From: Oscillospiraceae bacterium
GTDB lineage: Bacteria; Bacillota; Clostridia; Oscillospirales; Ruminococcaceae
Length of the DNA: 7,325 bases
NCBI GenBank assembly: GCA_017396055.1
Contig: JAFQND010000145.1
Coordinates: forward strand, 1 to 7,325
Direction: 5' to 3'
Within the stretch, counting starts at the first letter, position 1, and each line of letters opens with the position of its first letter. Below, piece after piece: positions 5,828 through 7,325 of this stretch. The position numbers and the translations under genes are program-made. Below the pieces are notes generated by a model. That model saw only the letters and a list, made by a program, of their open reading frames with translations, did not search any database and was not told the DNA's origin.

Positions 5828-7325
5828 TTATTTTCTGGGGTTCAGATCAAGACAATACTGCAGCGGATAAGCGTTGAGGCCGGTATAATCCGGGAATCTG
5901 TCGTCGTTGATCTGATCTCTCAATACCTGACAGTATTCCGAGCAGTTGTTGCGCTGTAAAAATTCCATGACACGGTTGAGGGTACGCTGATCCTGCGAGA
6001 CCATGATCGTATGGAAAGCCAGCGGAACAGCCGCGGCAATGACCTCACTGCGGGGTACGGGAACGATGGAATCGGGACTCTTGCGGATAAAGCGATAGTC
6101 AAACATCTGTCCTGCCAGTGTCAGATAACGGGTAGGATCTTCCTTATCCAGGGCCAGTGCGATCTCCACCTCTTTGTAAGAGCCCACCGGATCATGGATC
6201 TTGTCAAAATAGCGGGAATAAGCAATATGGTTGCGGTCATCGTTATAATCCAGCGCCAGCATGGCCTCGTACTTTTCTTTCGCCTCTTTGGGACGTCCCA
6301 GCTCCAGATAAGCGTTGCCCATATTGCGGTAGATCATGGCGGTCAGCGGACATTCGGCGTCCAGAAGCTGCTGGGAGATCTCGATGATCTCTTCATACCG
6401 GTCACAGGCGATATAGGTGTCATAGAACGAGCCAAGCCTGTCGGCAGAAAGGCGCCGTGCCGCTTTGGGATCAAGGGTATAAGCACCGCTTTCATCCGTA
6501 TGGATACCGATATCCTCGTTGACCAGTTCAAGCGCTCTTCCGCGGGTGGCATAACCGTCGGCATAAAGGTCGACCAGAAGGACTCTCAGCCGCTCGTTGC
6601 GGGGGAACCGCTCCAGTGCCACTTCCAGAAGTGCCTGTTTGACGGTGGGAAGGTCCATGGCAGAACACATCTGGCTGATGGCGATATATTCCGACTCCAC
6701 CAGATGACCGGCCTCGATGGCCTCCTCCAGAAAATCGACAAACTGTTCCACCTTGCCGTCTTCAGAAAACTCGCGAAGTTTGACCATGGCGCTCTTGCCG
6801 GCAAAGGGAATGCCCTTTCTTGCTTTGGCAAAGAGTTCACGGGTGGTCAGATGAAGGGTATCGTCCTCTCTGAGACCTGCGGCGCGGAGGCGCTCCTTCA
6901 GTCTGCCGTTCTGGATGGTCAGCTCGCGGATACGCTTCTGTTCGGCATCCTCGTCCCGGTCAAGCATCTCTTTCAGGCTTACAGGCAGTTCGGGGAAGAA
7001 ATCGTGTACCGAGTTATCGGGCACCGCGTCATTCTGTTCCCTCAATCTGATCGCTTCGATAATGCGCTGATGAACTTCGTGGGAAGAATAGGCATCGTCG
7101 CTGTAGGGCACGACCTGATAGGCGGCGGTATCAAAGGGAATGGGATAATCCTTGTGGCAGATCAGAACGGTCCGGCTTTTTGCCATGACATGGCGGATAC
7201 CCAGCTCATAGAAGACGTTGGCATTGCCGCCGGTCAGGTCGGCGATGACCATGTCAGCATCGGCCAGATTGAGAATGATATTGCGAGTGATGCTTCCGGG
7301 GGTAGCCTCATGGTCCTCCCGGATG
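5828..7325 (-). CDS. DRHyd/deoxyribosyltransferase-like domain with TPR-like repeats, 5'-truncated
   Basis: The frame is open to the window's right edge, so the start lies outside; 498 residues are visible, ending at TAA 5830-5828. A Met codon at 7252 is internal, because the upstream codons continue the domain (IREDHEATPGSIT, then NLADAD). The motif ADLTGGNANVFYELGIRH, with its Glu, matches the nucleoside 2-deoxyribosyltransferase-like/DRHyd fold, where this Glu is catalytic. These domains are related to TIR-type nucleotide-handling domains. Numbering from Met 7252, a charged probable coiled coil spans about 90-125. A helical repeat region follows from 150 to 450, clearest at YRNMGNAYLELGRPKEAKEKY (308-328), a TPR consensus, and next at about 340-370. 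A DRHyd domain plus TPRs occurs in bacterial conflict-system proteins and at the N-terminus of animal ASK1. The gene is the upstream partner of the hydrolase-like gene. Likely cytoplasmic sensor or scaffold; activity on nucleotides is inferred. Confidence 0.8.
   Translation of the reverse strand, partial: IREDHEATPGSITRNIILNLADADMVIADLTGGNANVFYELGIRHVMAKSRTVLICHKDYPIPFDTAAYQVVPYSDDAYSSHEVHQRIIEAIRLREQNDAVPDNSVHDFFPELPVSLKEMLDRDEDAEQKRIRELTIQNGRLKERLRAAGLREDDTLHLTTRELFAKARKGIPFAGKSAMVKLREFSEDGKVEQFVDFLEEAIEAGHLVESEYIAISQMCSAMDLPTVKQALLEVALERFPRNERLRVLLVDLYADGYATRGRALELVNEDIGIHTDESGAYTLDPKAARRLSADRLGSFYDTYIACDRYEEIIEISQQLLDAECPLTAMIYRNMGNAYLELGRPKEAKEKYEAMLALDYNDDRNHIAYSRYFDKIHDPVGSYKEVEIALALDKEDPTRYLTLAGQMFDYRFIRKSPDSIVPVPRSEVIAAAVPLAFHTIMVSQDQRTLNRVMEFLQRNNCSEYCQVLRDQINDDRFPDYTGLNAYPLQYCLDLNPRK

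Noticed and set aside
4331..5959. A 542-codon plus-strand open frame antisense to the hydrolase-like gene
   Set aside because: It lies opposite the 718-residue minus-strand gene, has no ribosome binding site, and its translation shows no recognisable domain. The minus strand has barrel-type motifs, a good ribosome binding site and a shared terminator. Long antisense frames are expected from this codon bias.
7250..7252. ATG 7252 as the true start of the DRHyd-TPR gene
   Set aside because: The frame continues upstream to the window edge with family-typical residues (PGSIT and NLADAD), and there is no ribosome binding site before this Met.

Overview
The window looks like chromosomal DNA of a Gram-positive, Clostridia-type (Firmicutes) bacterium of moderate-to-high GC. 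This is inferred from the strong AGGAGG-type ribosome binding sites, near-consensus sigma-A promoters with extended -10 elements, short intergenic gaps with compact hairpin terminators, and an ABC-F protein behind an attenuator-like leader. No rRNA, tRNA, CRISPR array, insertion sequence or phage gene is seen.

Layout. (1) At 1-1062 on the plus strand are the 3' part of a nitrilase-superfamily (C-N hydrolase) gene and a GNAT acetyltransferase, 33 bases apart and probably one operon. (2) At 1071-1310 there is a regulatory region: a near-perfect promoter, a leader of about 205 nt with a three-codon open frame (Met-Arg-Lys), a weak hairpin, a possible antiterminator segment and a strong intrinsic terminator just before the next start codon. 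(3) At 1311-2846 lies a twin-ATPase ABC-F protein of the antibiotic-resistance/ribosome-protection kind. (4) At 2843-3615 a small membrane-anchored protein of unknown function has its own extended -10 promoter, whose proposed -35 box overlaps the ABC-F stop codon. (5) A bidirectional terminator at 3615-3649 separates the plus-strand genes from the convergent minus-strand operon. (6) That operon, read from right to left, has a large protein with a nucleoside-deoxyribosyltransferase/DRHyd-like N-terminal domain followed by TPR-like repeats (5' end outside the window), then a 718-residue cytoplasmic TIM-barrel glycoside-hydrolase-like protein 15 bases downstream.

The two points most worth following are the complete attenuation leader in front of the ABC-F gene, which suggests drug-inducible ribosome protection, and the DRHyd-TPR plus hydrolase-like operon. 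The DRHyd-TPR order recalls the N-terminal half of animal ASK1 kinases and the sensor proteins of bacterial conflict systems, but its partner here is an uncharacterised carbohydrate-enzyme-like protein. Functions of the minus-strand pair and of the small membrane protein cannot be assigned from sequence alone.
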